From NCBI GenBank assembly GCA_003427395.1, contig BFEA01000269.1, forward strand, positions 1,156,818-1,180,430: a DNA stretch of 23,613 bases. The letters run 5' to 3'. The translations under genes were made by a program, and so were the position numbers. Shown here in pieces: positions 8,425-20,190 of this stretch. Source of the DNA: Chara braunii (Eukaryota > Streptophyta > Charophyceae > Charales > Characeae). The first letter of the stretch is position 1. Each line of letters begins with the position of its first letter. The notes beneath the pieces are model-generated. The model worked only from the letters and a program-made list of their open reading frames with translations. It was not told the DNA's origin and searched no databases.

Positions 8425-9580
8425 TGTTGGAAACTGGGTCCAACATCTCATGGATATACAAGGAGCAGTAATACAATCATATGTTGTCGACTTTTTCTTT
8501 TTTTTCATGCCCGTCATCCTTGCTGCATAGGGGTGATGTTAATCATCTTTATTTCATTCCAGTTTCAATTGATGTTTATTTTTTCCTTCTTCATGGACCA
8601 TTTTTCAGTTAGTGCATATCATCCTTGTGCAAAGGTCATTCAAATTTTCTCTGTACCGTTCCAGTTTAAGCCACTCATCCTTTTGATGCGTCTCTCGATA
8701 GACTCAATTGATATGTGTCATCCTTGTGCAAGAGCGAAGGTCCCGAAATGCCAATTTTTGGTTGGCAGAAGGAGTGGTGGTGGTTTAAACCGTCAGTATA
8801 CGGCTCTGGACCAAAACCATGACGTTCGGGGGTTTCAGGCACACTCTGCGTTAACACTCTAAAGGTTGCGACAAACACTAGTGGCTGAAAAGAATAAGCC
8901 TTGAATCACCAGTACCCCGCCCAACTATGATGTCCAGCCTAACTTTGCCATGCGCACCCAAAAAAGATAAAGCGATGAGGAACTTTTTTTGGTTGCGGCT
9001 GCCAGCCATTTCGTTCCGGTATACGAACCCCTCGAAAATGCAGCCGTAAACGAGCCGCGACTTTGTTTTTCAAGTGGAAAAATGTACTACTGGTGAAAAA
9101 CGTAAAAATAATCTCTTCAACCCACCACCCCCCCCGAAAATATATATTTTTGTGTCGGTTTATGTGACTTTTTTTAGCCTTTTTTCAGCTTTGGTACAGG
9201 GGAGGGGCTTCATCCCTTGGGTGGCTGGAGGCCTGGCAGCTCCTGAATTTGCTTCCTTTTCTATGTACTTTGCCTTGGGCACTGGGGCCTTATTAACCCA
9301 CCACTACCCTTCAGCCTGGGAGGCTAAGCCGTAGGAGTAACCCACACCACATTTTTTGCAGTTAGGCCACCATTGATAAAATTTCGAAGACTGATTGTTT
9401 CCTTGGCGGCACCGGGCCTTTGAAATTTGAATTGTGAGGCCTGCGGTTGATATACAAGAAAACTATAAAAAGAAAAGAATCTCTTCAGGGCATGGTCACG
9501 GTGTTGGAGGGTGTGGGGTCCCCCTCCGCTGCGTACCAGACACTAGCTCACAAACCTCCACGGAGTACCAGCTGCCTGCA
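8425..9580. other. Intergenic, AT-rich, weak ~100-nt repetition
   Basis: No gene recognised. The word CATCCTTG(T)GCA recurs at about 8515, 8622 and 8720, suggesting a very decayed ~100-nt tandem repeat. The open frames here (8374-8862 and 9074-9334) have Cys/Phe/His-rich or low-information translations and are not supported as genes. Confidence 0.4.
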
Positions 9581-9584
9581 GACC

Positions 9585-9962
9585 TCAGCAGCGTAACAAC
9601 TGTTCACGAACCTCTGTGGTGTGCCTCATAACCTTGGTAATGTACAACTCATTTTGCCCTTGGACTGATCCAGCAGGCGCTCCTATAACAAAAGGGGTTG
9701 GTGGGCCACTGGACTTTCCATTGATCCACACAGGCCCGACGCCCTGCTGTACAGCAGAGCACAACCAGTCTGTGGTCGTGGTAGCTGCCGGGCTCGCCCA
9801 AGGACGTGGAAGTAGAGGGACCGGTGGGGTCATTTCTGTTGCCGAGGACTCCATAGCAGAGTTATGAGATGTGTGCAACGAGTTACGGACATAAAGAAAA
9901 CAAGAAGAAACCGACGAAAGAAAAAAAAAAGAAACAGAAAAGCTAAAAGGGTCGATTGTCAT
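9585..9962 (-). CDS. Unrecognised 125-codon open frame
   Basis: A minus-strand frame open from ATG at 9962 or the internal ATG near 9859 (MESSATEMTPPVP) to the stop at 9585. The first 30 residues are Ser/Phe/Leu-rich because of a simple-sequence stretch. The rest is Pro/Thr-rich, then the more natural ELYITKVMRHTTEVREQLLR, which could form a helix. No family is recognised. It could be a fragment of a mobile-element protein or a chance frame. Confidence 0.2.
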   Translation of the reverse strand: MTIDPFSFSVSFFFLSSVSSCFLYVRNSLHTSHNSAMESSATEMTPPVPLLPRPWASPAATTTTDWLCSAVQQGVGPVWINGKSSGPPTPFVIGAPAGSVQGQNELYITKVMRHTTEVREQLLRC

Positions 9963-10053
9963 ATCTTCACCTTAATTCGAACCACCACTTTGCTCGAATT
10001 ATCTAGTGACGTCGGACTGTAGCAACGCTATATTTTTTCTTATTTATTTCTTG

Positions 10054-10057
<4 letters not shown>

Positions 10058-10150
<93 letters not shown>
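10058..10150. repeat. (TTA)n microsatellite
   Basis: About 30 TTA/ATT units with one TTG interruption near 10113. Confidence 0.97.
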
Positions 10151-10151
<1 letters not shown>

Positions 10152-10290
10152 TAGTTGCCTTTTGAGATTTTATCTTTCTCCTCCTGTCACCTCATAGAGG
10201 AACGAACAACCGATATTGCAATCACGCGTGACCAGGGTTGGATTGTCCGACTTTTCACGTTTCGGCTGCTCTGAGTTTATTGCAATGTAG

Positions 10291-10386
10291 ACCCCAAAAG
10301 AGGGGTAACCCGCGGCTGCTTCGGTAGCAGGCTTATCACCCCCCCGTGGGAGGTCATAAGCCCCCTCCTTGCCATTGGACGCGGGT
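10291..10386 (+). ncRNA. Candidate structured RNA: multi-branch fold with a cUUCGg hairpin
   Basis: A hairpin ACCCC/GGGGT (10291-10306) is followed by a closed three-way structure. The outer stem is ACCCGCG (10308-10314) with CGCGGGT (10380-10386). Hairpin A is GCTGC-TTCG-GTAGC (10315-10328), the very stable cUUCGg tetraloop. Hairpin B is GGCTTAT (10330-10336) with ATAAGCC (10356-10362), extended inside by A-CC-CCC pairing with GGG-GG-T around loop CGT. Seventeen bases (10363-10379) stay single. The stems nest without clashes. It is not a tRNA or 5S rRNA by layout, and no known family is recognised. Whether it is transcribed is unknown. Confidence 0.35.
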
Positions 10387-11250
10387 ACCCATCGGTGGTA
10401 GCGCGTAAGTGCTCTATAAAGGAAGTGAAGCGCTGGTCGGCGTCCCGTTATGGGACTGCCGCGCGCCGATATCAGGCTTTTCAGGCTGAATCAGGAGGTT
10501 GGCTACGACTGAAAGATGGCACCTGTTCAAGTGACTGTTGGGGTTCAACTTTTTTTTATTTTTTATTTCTTTCCGAATTTCAAAACTAATGAATGAAATT
10601 CGGAATAAATTTCCCTCTTTTAAAACACAAAGATTGGGGTGCACAATAATACTATAAAAAAAAGGAGGGAGCCACGCCACTTGCTATTGACTATCGGGTG
10701 CATACTCGGAGCCTCTTTGTCTCTCGCACTGGCGATTTGGGGTTGAAGTGTCCGATTGTGAAGTGAGCTGGTGGTGGACTGTCTGTGCGCACGAGCGCCT
10801 TCGAGCCTTGGCTATTCGAAAAACGCACAGCTATGACCTTGCACGGCTATAGGCCGGACTGTTGGAATCTCATAACTCACTGGTGCCTGATGTCCGGGGA
10901 GGAGCCCGAGATCACCACCATTCTCAACTACGACGGGGGATAAGAGGCCAAGTTGAATATCAACGTGGAGGGAGCGAGAGAGGAAGAGATGAGAACAAAC
11001 CCTAAGCTGCAGGCGGCAGTTACTGAGGCCAAGAACCGGGCTAAGAAGCGGTTAAGAAGAGGAGGGCGTCACGGTGGAAGTTCAAGTAACAATTGCTTTT
11101 CATGAAGTGGAGATCTCCACGGACACGGTAGAATACGAACAGCAACATCTGGACAGGGACTTAGAGGGTGAGGGCGAAATGAGCGCAGCAAAGACCCTGT
11201 CTTGGCACGGGTTGGACCAGTGGCGGAGGGACCACCCGTTTGCAGAACCT

Positions 11251-11635
<385 letters not shown>

Positions 11636-12366
11636 TCGAGAAGGGGAGAGATGTCACATTTGGCCCACGCCATAATCAGAACACACATTCTCGCACATGA
11701 AGTATTGCGGTGATCACCACAATTTCCTTCTAAACGGGTAGGACTAGAGAAAGCTCTGCACGAGCATTTTGCGCAGCATATTTGTGATTAGTGTGACCAC
11801 GTACTAGCCACGGCACATGCGAAGATCAGTGCGTGAGGCGTAGAGAGGGTGGACGTGATCAAGATAGTGATTCTAGAGTGTAGGGGGAGAGAGACATGCA
11901 GGCAGCGGAAGTTAGGCGGAAGAGAGAAAAATTCTCACAAGAGGCGTTGTTGATGACTTCACCCTCGTCCGGTTATGGAGCCACTAACAGAGTTAATGAG
12001 GTTCACGAATGGGCTATGAACCGTGAGATGTCAATTTGACTGCACTGGCATTACGCTGCATGCGTGGGCTATAGAGATCAGACTCGCATGAAAATATAAG
12101 AGTGGGAACGGACGTGCTTTTATTGTTGATGTCATCCCTTTCGCGAGCTTGTGCGTGCCTCTCCGGAGATGAAGCCTCCAATTTTGACGTAGGATCAGCC
12201 AATACAGGTTGGAAGGAAGGTGGTACATTCTGTCATGCTCAAGACTGATGGGCGGTGATAGACCCACGTCCTAACATTGTTGTTGAGGTCAGCAATATCA
12301 AGTGTGTTCAGTGTGTATCAGAGCTAGTCACAGGGCTGGTCGGGCGGACGTGGGTTGTTGGTAGTA

Positions 12367-12831
12367 GCTACAACAATGACTCATGCATGTGCGGAGGGGC
12401 TGCGACAGTCACCAATTATCAAAGTGTGCGGATGAACGTAGAGTGAATTGTGGTATGAATTGGTTCATGTCATCCTTGACTGGCTTCTGGGGTGCAAGTG
12501 AAAATGATATGACCATGAGGGGGCTATGGACAGTGGCATGATGATACTATCGCACACGTGTTGAAGGTATTCTCGAGTTACAGAAGTCAAATCTCTTCGA
12601 GAGGATACGTGCGAATAACTGGTGTGCCTCTTTTGTTGACGTCACCAAAGTTTTTATCCGTGTTATGACACTTATCTTTGCCCAGTTAGTCTTCGTTCTG
12701 GTGGGGGAGAAGCTAATGCTCAAGAGGTGTTTACTCGTTTTTTTTTTGAGATCTGACTTTTCTTTCTTTCCTAGTCGCAGCCAGCCCGGTTCCTCTCTCA
12801 ATATGATGGAAGCGAGGGATCAAGAGTGAGA
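12367..12831 (+). pseudogene. Protein-like frame remnant (third patch)
   Basis: Frame 2 is open for about 150 codons apart from two adjacent TGA codons at about 12539-12544. It contains a hydrophobic helix (FIRVMTLIFAQLVFVLVGEK) preceded by a charged helix (VEGILELQKSNLFERIRANN). It could be a fragment of a membrane protein. The frame then dissolves in a poly-T run. No family is recognised. Confidence 0.25.
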
Positions 12832-12944
12832 TAAGGCAATTATGTAGTGACACTGGTCTCGGCCCACAACTAATAGAGTTGATGCTGAGTTCTGGGAGAT
12901 GGATGAGTCTGAGTTCAGGTCGCCAAATAATACCTGTTTATACG

Positions 12945-13430
12945 TATGTTGATTGAAGAGGAAACGTTACACAAAGAGGGTGCAATGATGGAGAGTGGAC
13001 CACAATTTAGTCGTTGGACTCCTATTCCCTCTTGTGATCTCTTGGGGCTAATATGAACAGGGGAACAAGAAAAACGGGAAAATGATACTACTGGTTATTT
13101 TGAGCATGCAAGATCTCCATCACAATATGACGAGCTTAGCTTGAGTACCTGACAACTTGTGACAAGTCGTGCTTGTCGTATTTAGTGCTGAGCGAGACTC
13201 ACACTACATCTTGCTAAGTTTCACGTATGTGTATTATGTGAAGTGAGGGTCACTTTTGGTTATTCCATGAGAATACATGAACTTGGGTTGTTTCTTGAGT
13301 GTCGAGCGGATCATGTCTAAACATCGAATGCACGGGAGGGTAATGCCTAGAGACACCATAATTTTCGCCTTGACCAGTGATCAAGAAAAGTTTGATTTGA
13401 GAAGCAGACGAGTTGAAAAGGGACGAAGGT
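12945..13430 (+). pseudogene. Protein-like frame remnant (fourth patch)
   Basis: One frame gives EETLHKEGAMMESGPQFSRW, then after a TGA TGEQEKRENDTTGYFEHARS and later LTLHLAKFHVCVLCEVRVTF. A neighbouring frame continues RIMSKHRMHGRVMPRDTII up to GACGAAG|GTAAGT at 13430, a perfect 5' splice-donor consensus. Five stops interrupt. The donor may be chance. No family is recognised. Confidence 0.22.
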
Positions 13431-13494
13431 AAGTTTTAAATATTGTGTTCTCACAAAAATTTAAGTCGGTTATGAATCACCACGTCTGAGTACC

Positions 13495-14115
13495 CCTCGT
13501 CCCTTTGCGGTAACTGAGCAGAAGGGCGGATTCTCAGTAAAGATTGGCGGTGTGGATGGAGTAGCTGGCTAGAGAGAGTTACCTTCGGTCTTTGGTCAAA
13601 GCTCAAATTTTGCGTCTTCTGTCAAATATTACTTAGACTCTAACTAAATGCCCCTGAGCGTTGTCAAAGTTAAGGGCGTACTTAACGCTTTCGAAAAAAA
13701 ACTTGAGTGCTAGTACTGTTAACGCTAAGCTACGTTGCACATGAATTGCAAGGCAGCTTGCTTGCATTTGACGCAATATGCAGTCAGGAACTACGTCCTG
13801 AAGGACCCCAACGAATATCTCCTAAGAAACATTGGTCTGATTACGTATGAGTATGGTCGGGCTAGTGCATGGAGCTGTTAGATTGAACGAGATCAGGACA
13901 CTGTATCGTGAGGCATATGTGGCTCTGAAAATAGGTGTGAGCCTAAGCGTAAAGTTCGCAGTGACGAGCAGGTGTGCAACTCCTATGCTCAAATGTATTA
14001 TGCACTTATACTTACCACAACCGGTTAACGGGTAGATGGAAATCCAGGAATGAAAATTCTGAAGTGATATTTTTGGGCAGTATGAAAATCCCGAATGGTC
14101 TTGAAGTGGTGAAAG
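13495..14115 (+). pseudogene. Protein-like frame remnant (fifth patch)
   Basis: Frame 1 alone can be followed for about 205 codons with natural-looking blocks (FAVTEQKGGFSVKIGGVDGV, VVKVKGVLNAFEKKLEC, YAVRNYVLKDPNEYLLRNIG, NSYAQMYYALILTTTG). It carries about ten stops, which is about the random rate. Impression alone therefore supports it. From 14170 to 14850 nothing is recognised. Confidence 0.22.
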
Positions 14116-14849
14116 GTCGGGATCTGATTCACCCTGGTCTCAAACCACTGCCTCTTAGTAAGCGATAACCCCTAGTGGCTAACTATTTGATGGTATGTTT
14201 CAGTCGTTCAACACTTCATCATCCGGAGTGTGGACATCGTTTAGATTACCCGTACATGGGGTTTTGTATTAAGCATTGAATGATCTGCTGTCATCGGGAG
14301 ACATAGCAATCGATCTTGTACTCAAGGTCCCTCAAGAAATATTCTTCCGAGCGAGGTCTTGACAGACGCCGTTCTCGGTGCGAATACCCTTACAAGGGTA
14401 TCCGCCCTGGTCTTTGCAAGCGACAAAAAATAAGTTTGGTTTTAAGTTTAGGCATACTGCGCGAGACGCGGTTGTAATCTTGGTTTACACTGATTGGGTG
14501 ATTGACTAGAGTAGAGAGTGTGTGGGCGTGCAAACTTAAGGCGCGCGTGATCTCTTTTCCTTTTAATGGTTGTGAAAACCGACGTTGGTTGGCAACCAAG
14601 GTTTATTTCTGATTAAACTAGGATTAAAAGGAGTTCATCTCTTGGTGCGCTTGCCTACGACTTGTGCGTACGTGCGAAAGACGACGTCGACGACAATGTG
14701 GTTTTTGAAAATGTTTCAGTAGATCTACGCACCGTGCAACACCCCCATATATAGACGTTCGTCGGGACTAGACCCAGACTTGGGCCTAACCCTATTTGGA
14801 TACAACGTCAAATTTTCATCCGAGAGATTCAGGGATCGAGACCGAGCGG

Positions 14850-15974
14850 TGACAGCGCGGGGATATTAGAGTGGCGCAAAGGGACCAAGGGGTTGAAGAC
14901 CCGACGGGGCTATCCCTCTTGGTTTTGCCATCGGCGGTGTCGGAGCGGTACTGGCGGTTCCTTTTCTCTCTCATTTGTTGTTCTCCGACGACGAAAATTT
15001 TTCTAAGATATGTTTATTTTTATCGACGTTATTATTTCAAATTTTATACTCTGAATTTTCTCAAGTCGGGCACGACACTGCCACGGGTGGCCGTTGCGAC
15101 AGCCAATGACCTTCAACATGCACCTATTTTAGCGAGCCTGTTCCGATTCCGGTGTGTCGGGTTGTTGGCAGAATTCCCCTGCCCCGCCCATCTTGAAACT
15201 TGGACTGGGGAGGTCAACGTGCGTGGGGTCTGTGGTCGTGGTTCCCATCGCGTCCCACTTGGAGAATGTCGATAGCCTTAAGTCGAGGGGAATTGGATAA
15301 ACATTCCGAGCGGGTCTGTGGGGCTGCAACTCGAGAACGACGGGGTCGGTGAGGATGGCATGGCCTGCCACCCACAGTTTGTTGTGAAAGGTTCGAGTGT
15401 GAGCATGTCAGTCGGACCGCTAGGGTCTGCACCAGGACCCGCCTCACCCAAACTCATGTCGCAGGATGAGCAGCGGGGCGCGCCCTCCTACTTACTGCGG
15501 TACAACACCATCGGCCCTCTGATAGGTTAGAGCGGGGAAAGTTACACTCCTTAGCGGGTTTCGACCTTAGTGGTCACGGATACGCGGCCTGTATCAGGCA
15601 TACCCGTGCGGTGTACGAGTTGACGTGCAATGTATCTACATGGGCAAGGCAAAGCCCAGAAAGGAAAAACGGAGGAGTGGAGAAGAGGACGACATCAGAA
15701 AGGGGCAGGTGGGTTGAATCCAGACTCTAAACCGCGCCGGGTACAAGCAGCGCGGCCGAAGGCACTGGAAAAGCTCGCTGCGCTGCTGCTGCTTGCAACT
15801 TTTGTCGAACTCGGGCGTAAGGGCGAAAGACTATCCGAGCTGCTTATAGTTGATTCCATAAAAGTCTTTTATTTAGGCGCTGTAGTAGTCGGGCAGACCA
15901 CTGTGTTAGGCGCTGCCAAATCGAAGGAAGAGCGGAGGAGGTCGACAGGGACAAAGTTGGGAACGAGGAGCTGA
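14850..15974 (+). pseudogene. Long frame-3 remnant, unrecognised
   Basis: Frame 3 is open at 14871-15272, 15282-15527, 15558-15626 and 15630-15974, so about 375 codons carry five stops, fewer than chance. It includes LPRVAVATANDLQHAPILAS and AEFPCPAHLETWTGEVNVRG, then a Lys/Arg-rich part near 15630-15760. The region is GC-rich, which lengthens open frames by itself, and minus-strand frames are open too. No family is recognised. Confidence 0.25.
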
Positions 15975-15989
15975 GGAAAGTTAAAAAGA

Positions 15990-17800
15990 AGGGGGTGAAT
16001 GCGGACGCGAAGAGGTGTCGGGTGCATGCAAAGAAAGAGAGAGTCATGGCGGAAGCAACACAAAGCAGGAGAGAGCCGAAAAAAGAAGATCTCGCCAGTT
16101 GCTCTATGGAAACGGATGGGAATAGGGGCGATATTGGGGTTTAAGCCCCAGGCGAATACGTTAGTGATGTTAGTTTTGATAGTAGATTAGTAAAAATAGG
16201 AGTTAGAGAGAAAAGTTAGTGCGTCGAGATACGACGGAGAGGGAGAAGAGGAAGGAAGAAAATACTTACCTTGTTCGATTCCTATCGGAATCAAGTATAA
16301 GAAGACGCTCAACTGAGTTCTTTTTCGGTCGGGCGAATCGGATGATGATCTCAGTTTGGCGAATGGAGTTGTGCATGAGGAAAGAGTGAGAGCAAGTGCA
16401 ACACAGGAGGGATGAAGTGAAAGCAAGGAAATGGCTTCCTCGCTCGATCCTTGTTGAAATCGAGCAAGGAAAGATGTCTGTCGGGATTTTTTTTAGAAGA
16501 GAGTGAGTCCGGCAGAGAGGACGGATTCGAAGACTAGTGATTGGTTTCAACCGTGAAAGAAGCAACTTCGAAACATCACGTATCCAGCCGCCTTCCGACA
16601 CTAGGTCCATATTGATTTTGCTCATCTTATCGATAAAAGTAACCGTATTATATCTTGTTGCATGCGCTGGGGCGCTCCCATCTTACAGCCTCTACCCCAT
16701 GGCAACATCGGGATTTCTATACAACGTGTCTGCCGCCACGATGTACCTTTCTACGTTGAGCGGAAGATTCACTTGATCTTGCCGCCCTCTCGGTGGAGTG
16801 GTATGAGTCCAGTCGAGAAGGAGGGAGCTTATCTGACGAACTAGTCGTACGGGATAAACCGAAAGAGGAACAACAATGCAGAACGGAATGACGCAGCTGT
16901 GAACTAAGCTTCGTAAATACACGCCCGAGATTCCTTCATGCTGCATATGGGGGAGCTGCAGAGAGCGATGCATGAAACTGTCAAGCTGCAGGCGTGAGTT
17001 TGAACCCAACAGTTTGGCTCAGTCGAAAAGACACTTCAGTGGCATTCAGGAGGTCTTGAGTCAACCGCCATTTTTGCCCCATATACATGAGCAACTGTTT
17101 TGTAGCGGCGAACAACAAACGGAGGAATCCTTGCGAACGAACAATTGTTACTGCCTTCAACACCATTGGATGACAACTGCTATATGACTACGCACATGTT
17201 GATTGCGCGTCGCCCATTCAGTAGTTGCAGCAGGGTAAGGCCGACTATAGGGCTGAAGGGTAATTGTTGGCCAGTGTGCTGGTCATACCAGCGGTCAGAG
17301 CAACAGAGATGCTAGGCACGAACTGAAGATCTAAATACCGGCCGAGCACTATCTACCCCGTTTGGGAGGTGAAGTAAGTGGATAGCAGCGGGGCAAAAGG
17401 CTCGCCTATTGGCCAGTATACTTCTCAGTTTGTTGGTCAAGATTGCAGCAGACCAGCCACGATGGCGCAGACTCGACTGTTAACTAATGAACTGATCATC
17501 CTACGGGGCGGAGCAGTGGGAGAGGGGTGGTGTAGTCAAGGCACTAAAGATCACAAATTCTGCAAAGCAACTGAGTCACTGAAGACGAGTATTGCTGCAA
17601 TTGGAAGGGGGTGCTTGAGGGTCAACGTTAGGCAGTTGGAACCTAGGTTGATCAAGTAGTTGCGTATTTTGGCTATCATTGCGGGGCCCTCGGGCGAATG
17701 AAGATTACAAGGTCCTCTCCTGCGAGTTAAGTTTGTCCCCCTTTTGTATCTCGAGAGTCTCAAACCCCTCATTTTGCCCTTCTTACTCCAAGTCTAATCT
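15990..17800. other. No gene recognised
   Basis: Short frames only. Two related ~90-base segments (about 16262-16350 and 16430-16520) each carry a small hairpin (GATTCC/GGAATC and GCTCGAT/ATCGAGC) followed by similar downstream bases, suggesting an old ~165-bp duplication. Confidence 0.4.
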
Positions 17801-17816
17801 TGTTCTAAGAGGAAGG

Positions 17817-17895
17817 CGGCAGGCGGGATTGCAACCCGTAGGACCGCAATAAGACTTTGTGGGGAGTCAGCTCACCGATTGCGGGAGCTCTGCCG
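17817..17895 (-). other. tRNA-like fold (degenerate tRNA or tRNA-derived SINE)
   Basis: Read on the minus strand: a 6-bp acceptor-like stem (CGGCAG/CTGCCG), a D-arm-like hairpin (AGCTC/GAGCT with an 11-base loop containing GG), a weak anticodon-like hairpin (GACT/AGTC with an 8-base loop lacking the universal T33) and a T-arm (CGGG-TTGCAAT-CCCG). The B-box match is GGTTGCAATCC (consensus GGTTCGANTCC). The 14-base variable region and the bad anticodon loop rule out a working tRNA. A tRNA relic or SINE head fits better. Confidence 0.35.
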
Positions 17896-18194
17896 GAACT
17901 CAGGAGGAGTTCTGGAGGCGGGGAATTGAGAGGTAATCTTTTACTTTCCCTCTATAAACCCAGTTATAACCTCATTCTGTGCATCTTGCTATGATTGACT
18001 GAGTATATTACATGCATCCCTACTTAGACTTTTATGTTTGACCTTCGGGACAAACCAAATTTAATTAAAAGAATGATTGTGCAAGTTGCAATTTCAGTTT
18101 TGTTTGTCTGACTGAAAGCAGATTGTGGGGTTGTGTTTGAGGGAAAGGTGGGAGGAAGGTGGTATCGTTTGTGTTTGGCTGGGTCAACCAAAGG

Positions 18195-18920
18195 TTGGGA
18201 GAGTCTCCATAAGATTTGGGGACCCAGTGCTATGTTTATTTTTTATTGCCTGAAGGACCAGACAGGTTCCGATAAGATTGGGTGGTCTCGTTGCTTTGAC
18301 TCGCGAAGGCTGCATATGTTTGACTTTCAGGTACCAAGCATTTTTCCATAAGATTGGATGGCTTGGTTGTCTTGCTTCTTCGGGTTTTCTTATGTTTTAT
18401 TAGTTACGAAGGAGAGTTGGGCACACTCGATAAGATTGGATGACCCCAACTCTCTCTTGTTTTATTTTTGAGGGAGAAATTCAGGCAAAGGACTGGACAA
18501 GTTCCCATAAGATTGGGTGGTCTGGTCTGGAGTCGCGCACATGCTGAAACCAAAAGGTTAAATTTGTTTATATCTTATACTACTTACTTATGAACAGGCT
18601 GGTTAGACATTTTTCCAAAGATTGGATGGTCCGACTATAGCTTATCACCAACTGAAGAGAGTATGAAGTAAGAATAAAAATTGTGGTAAGAAGGGTCAGA
18701 CTGAATCTTGATCTAAGATGACCGGTTCAGTCATATGTTGCCTTAAAAGACAAAGTGCAAACAACCATATATAACTTGGATACTTAAATGGTTCAGGGCG
18801 ACTAAGCTGGCTAACCTAGTCATGTGCCCAAAGAAGAGAAAAGTTGTAGTGCCTTGCATTTGTGTATATTTTATGGCTAAGCTAAACAGGTTCTCATAAG
18901 ATTGGATGGTTTAACTTTAT
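18195..18920 (+). repeat. ~80-nt tandem/interspersed repeat (CATAAGATTGGRTGG)
   Basis: The core CC(A/G)TAAGATTGG(A/G)TGG occurs at about 18207, 18269, 18346, 18427, 18505, 18615 and 18893. It is often preceded by ACAGGTTCC or ACAAGTTCCC and followed by TGGT. Spacing of the central copies is 77-81 bases. Sequence between cores is poorly conserved. No coding sequence is apparent. Confidence 0.75.
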
Positions 18921-19184
18921 GCCTTATGTAAGCTGAATATAAAGGGATAAATCATTGAAAGATCATGAACTATTGTTTGATAAGGTTGACTTTGGGGCTG
19001 GTGAGAGTTTCAGTTGTGGTTTGATAATCCGAGTTTCCGTAGATAGGTAATTGCTTCAGTTGTTCACCACATGCTAGAGCCATAAGAGTAAGTTTCAATT
19101 CTTGCATTTTATGGGCTAAGTTTATTTTACTTAGGTCAATTCCTGCATTTTCTTAGATCTTTTATTATACTTGGTTTTGTATAA

Positions 19185-19810
19185 ATCTTAGTAAGTCACT
19201 TTCTCTACGGGAAGCGCTGCTAAAATTTCTACAAAACCAAGGAGTTCATCAAATTTTATTTTTTTTCAAGGTTCAGTTTGTTTGACTTTTTGACTTAGTA
19301 AAAATATGGAAAGCCTAATTTTTTAAAGGGAGTGTTGCCCAAATTTTTGTTACTTCAGAGAGTTAAACAAAAATTAGACTTTGAGAAGTCAAAGTCACTT
19401 TAGATTCTGAACTTAGCTTTGTATAAATTTTGGATTAACACTTTTTTAAAGGGAGTGTTGCCGAAATTTCTACAAATCTAAGGAGTTATTTAAAATTTGT
19501 CTTAGTTGAACTAAAGTCTTGTTTCTGAGTTCATATCTGACTTAGTAAAAATTTGAAAATACTTTTTTTTTTTAACGGGAGTGTTGCCCAAATTGTTACT
19601 AATTCAGGGAGTTGACAAAATCTGATTTTTCAAGATTAAATATTATTTTTGTTTTCATATCCGGGCTAGTATAAATTATGTGAAGGCACTTTTTCTACGG
19701 TAAGCGCTGCCGAAATCTTTTTAGTTTAAAGAAGTTAAACTATATTTTGACAGGTGACAATTATGGTAATCCACCCTGAATAAGGGAGATACTGCCATAG
19801 GTCTACATTG
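19185..19810 (+). repeat. ~122-nt decayed tandem repeat, five to six units
   Basis: Cores at 19205, 19324, 19447, 19573, 19695 and more weakly 19781 read CTACGGGAAGCGCTGCCGAAA or TAAAGGGAGTGTTGCCCAAA. Each is followed by TTTCTAC or a variant, AAGGAGTT, and an AT-rich half containing CTTAGTATAAATT. The steps are 119, 123, 126, 122 and 86. Units 1 and 5 share the CTACGG/AGCGCTGC version and units 2-4 the TAAAGGGAGTGTTGC version. It is an AT-rich satellite-like array. Confidence 0.85.
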
Positions 19811-20190
19811 CGTTGGATACTGGCTTAGAGGTAGGCCTAGGCTTAGCTTGTAGAAGGACCTTGAGTGAGAATGTGCTATGAAGATTCACTCCTCATACAC
19901 TGATGATTTAGCTTGAGCATTGACATGTTTTATGATATAGGCCTTCTTTGGACACTCGATTCAAGATTTTGACTAGATTCGGTTTGATTCCAAGAGGATC
20001 ATCTTCTGTTATTACTGATAACATGTCGGTTGCCAATTCGTTGGTTTACGACTCAACTCCAATTTTTCCTCAATACTCAACCTAAAAGGCTTTAGCCCTG
20101 GTGAGTTTCATTGTTTTATTAAGGGTTTCACCCGGACTTTTATTTGAATGGCCATTTAACAAAAATACTGAGTATTTAATTATGGAAGGT
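19810..20190. other. No gene recognised
   Basis: AT-rich spacer between the tandem arrays and the 64-bp duplication. No long open frames, hairpins or repeats stand out. Confidence 0.5.

Noticed and set aside
8374-8862. 162-codon frame as a protein gene
   Set aside because: Composition rich in Cys, Phe, His and Ile with no domain. It lies in AT-rich DNA with weak 100-nt repetition.
10308-10386. tRNA gene
   Set aside because: Stem lengths and the absence of a T arm and anticodon loop do not fit a tRNA.
12380-12540. Possible RNA-dependent RNA polymerase motifs (GGAATVTN and HDD)
   Set aside because: The motifs lie in a frame with five TGAs in about 25 codons, the GDD glycine is missing and motif A is absent. 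A neighbouring frame reads more cleanly.
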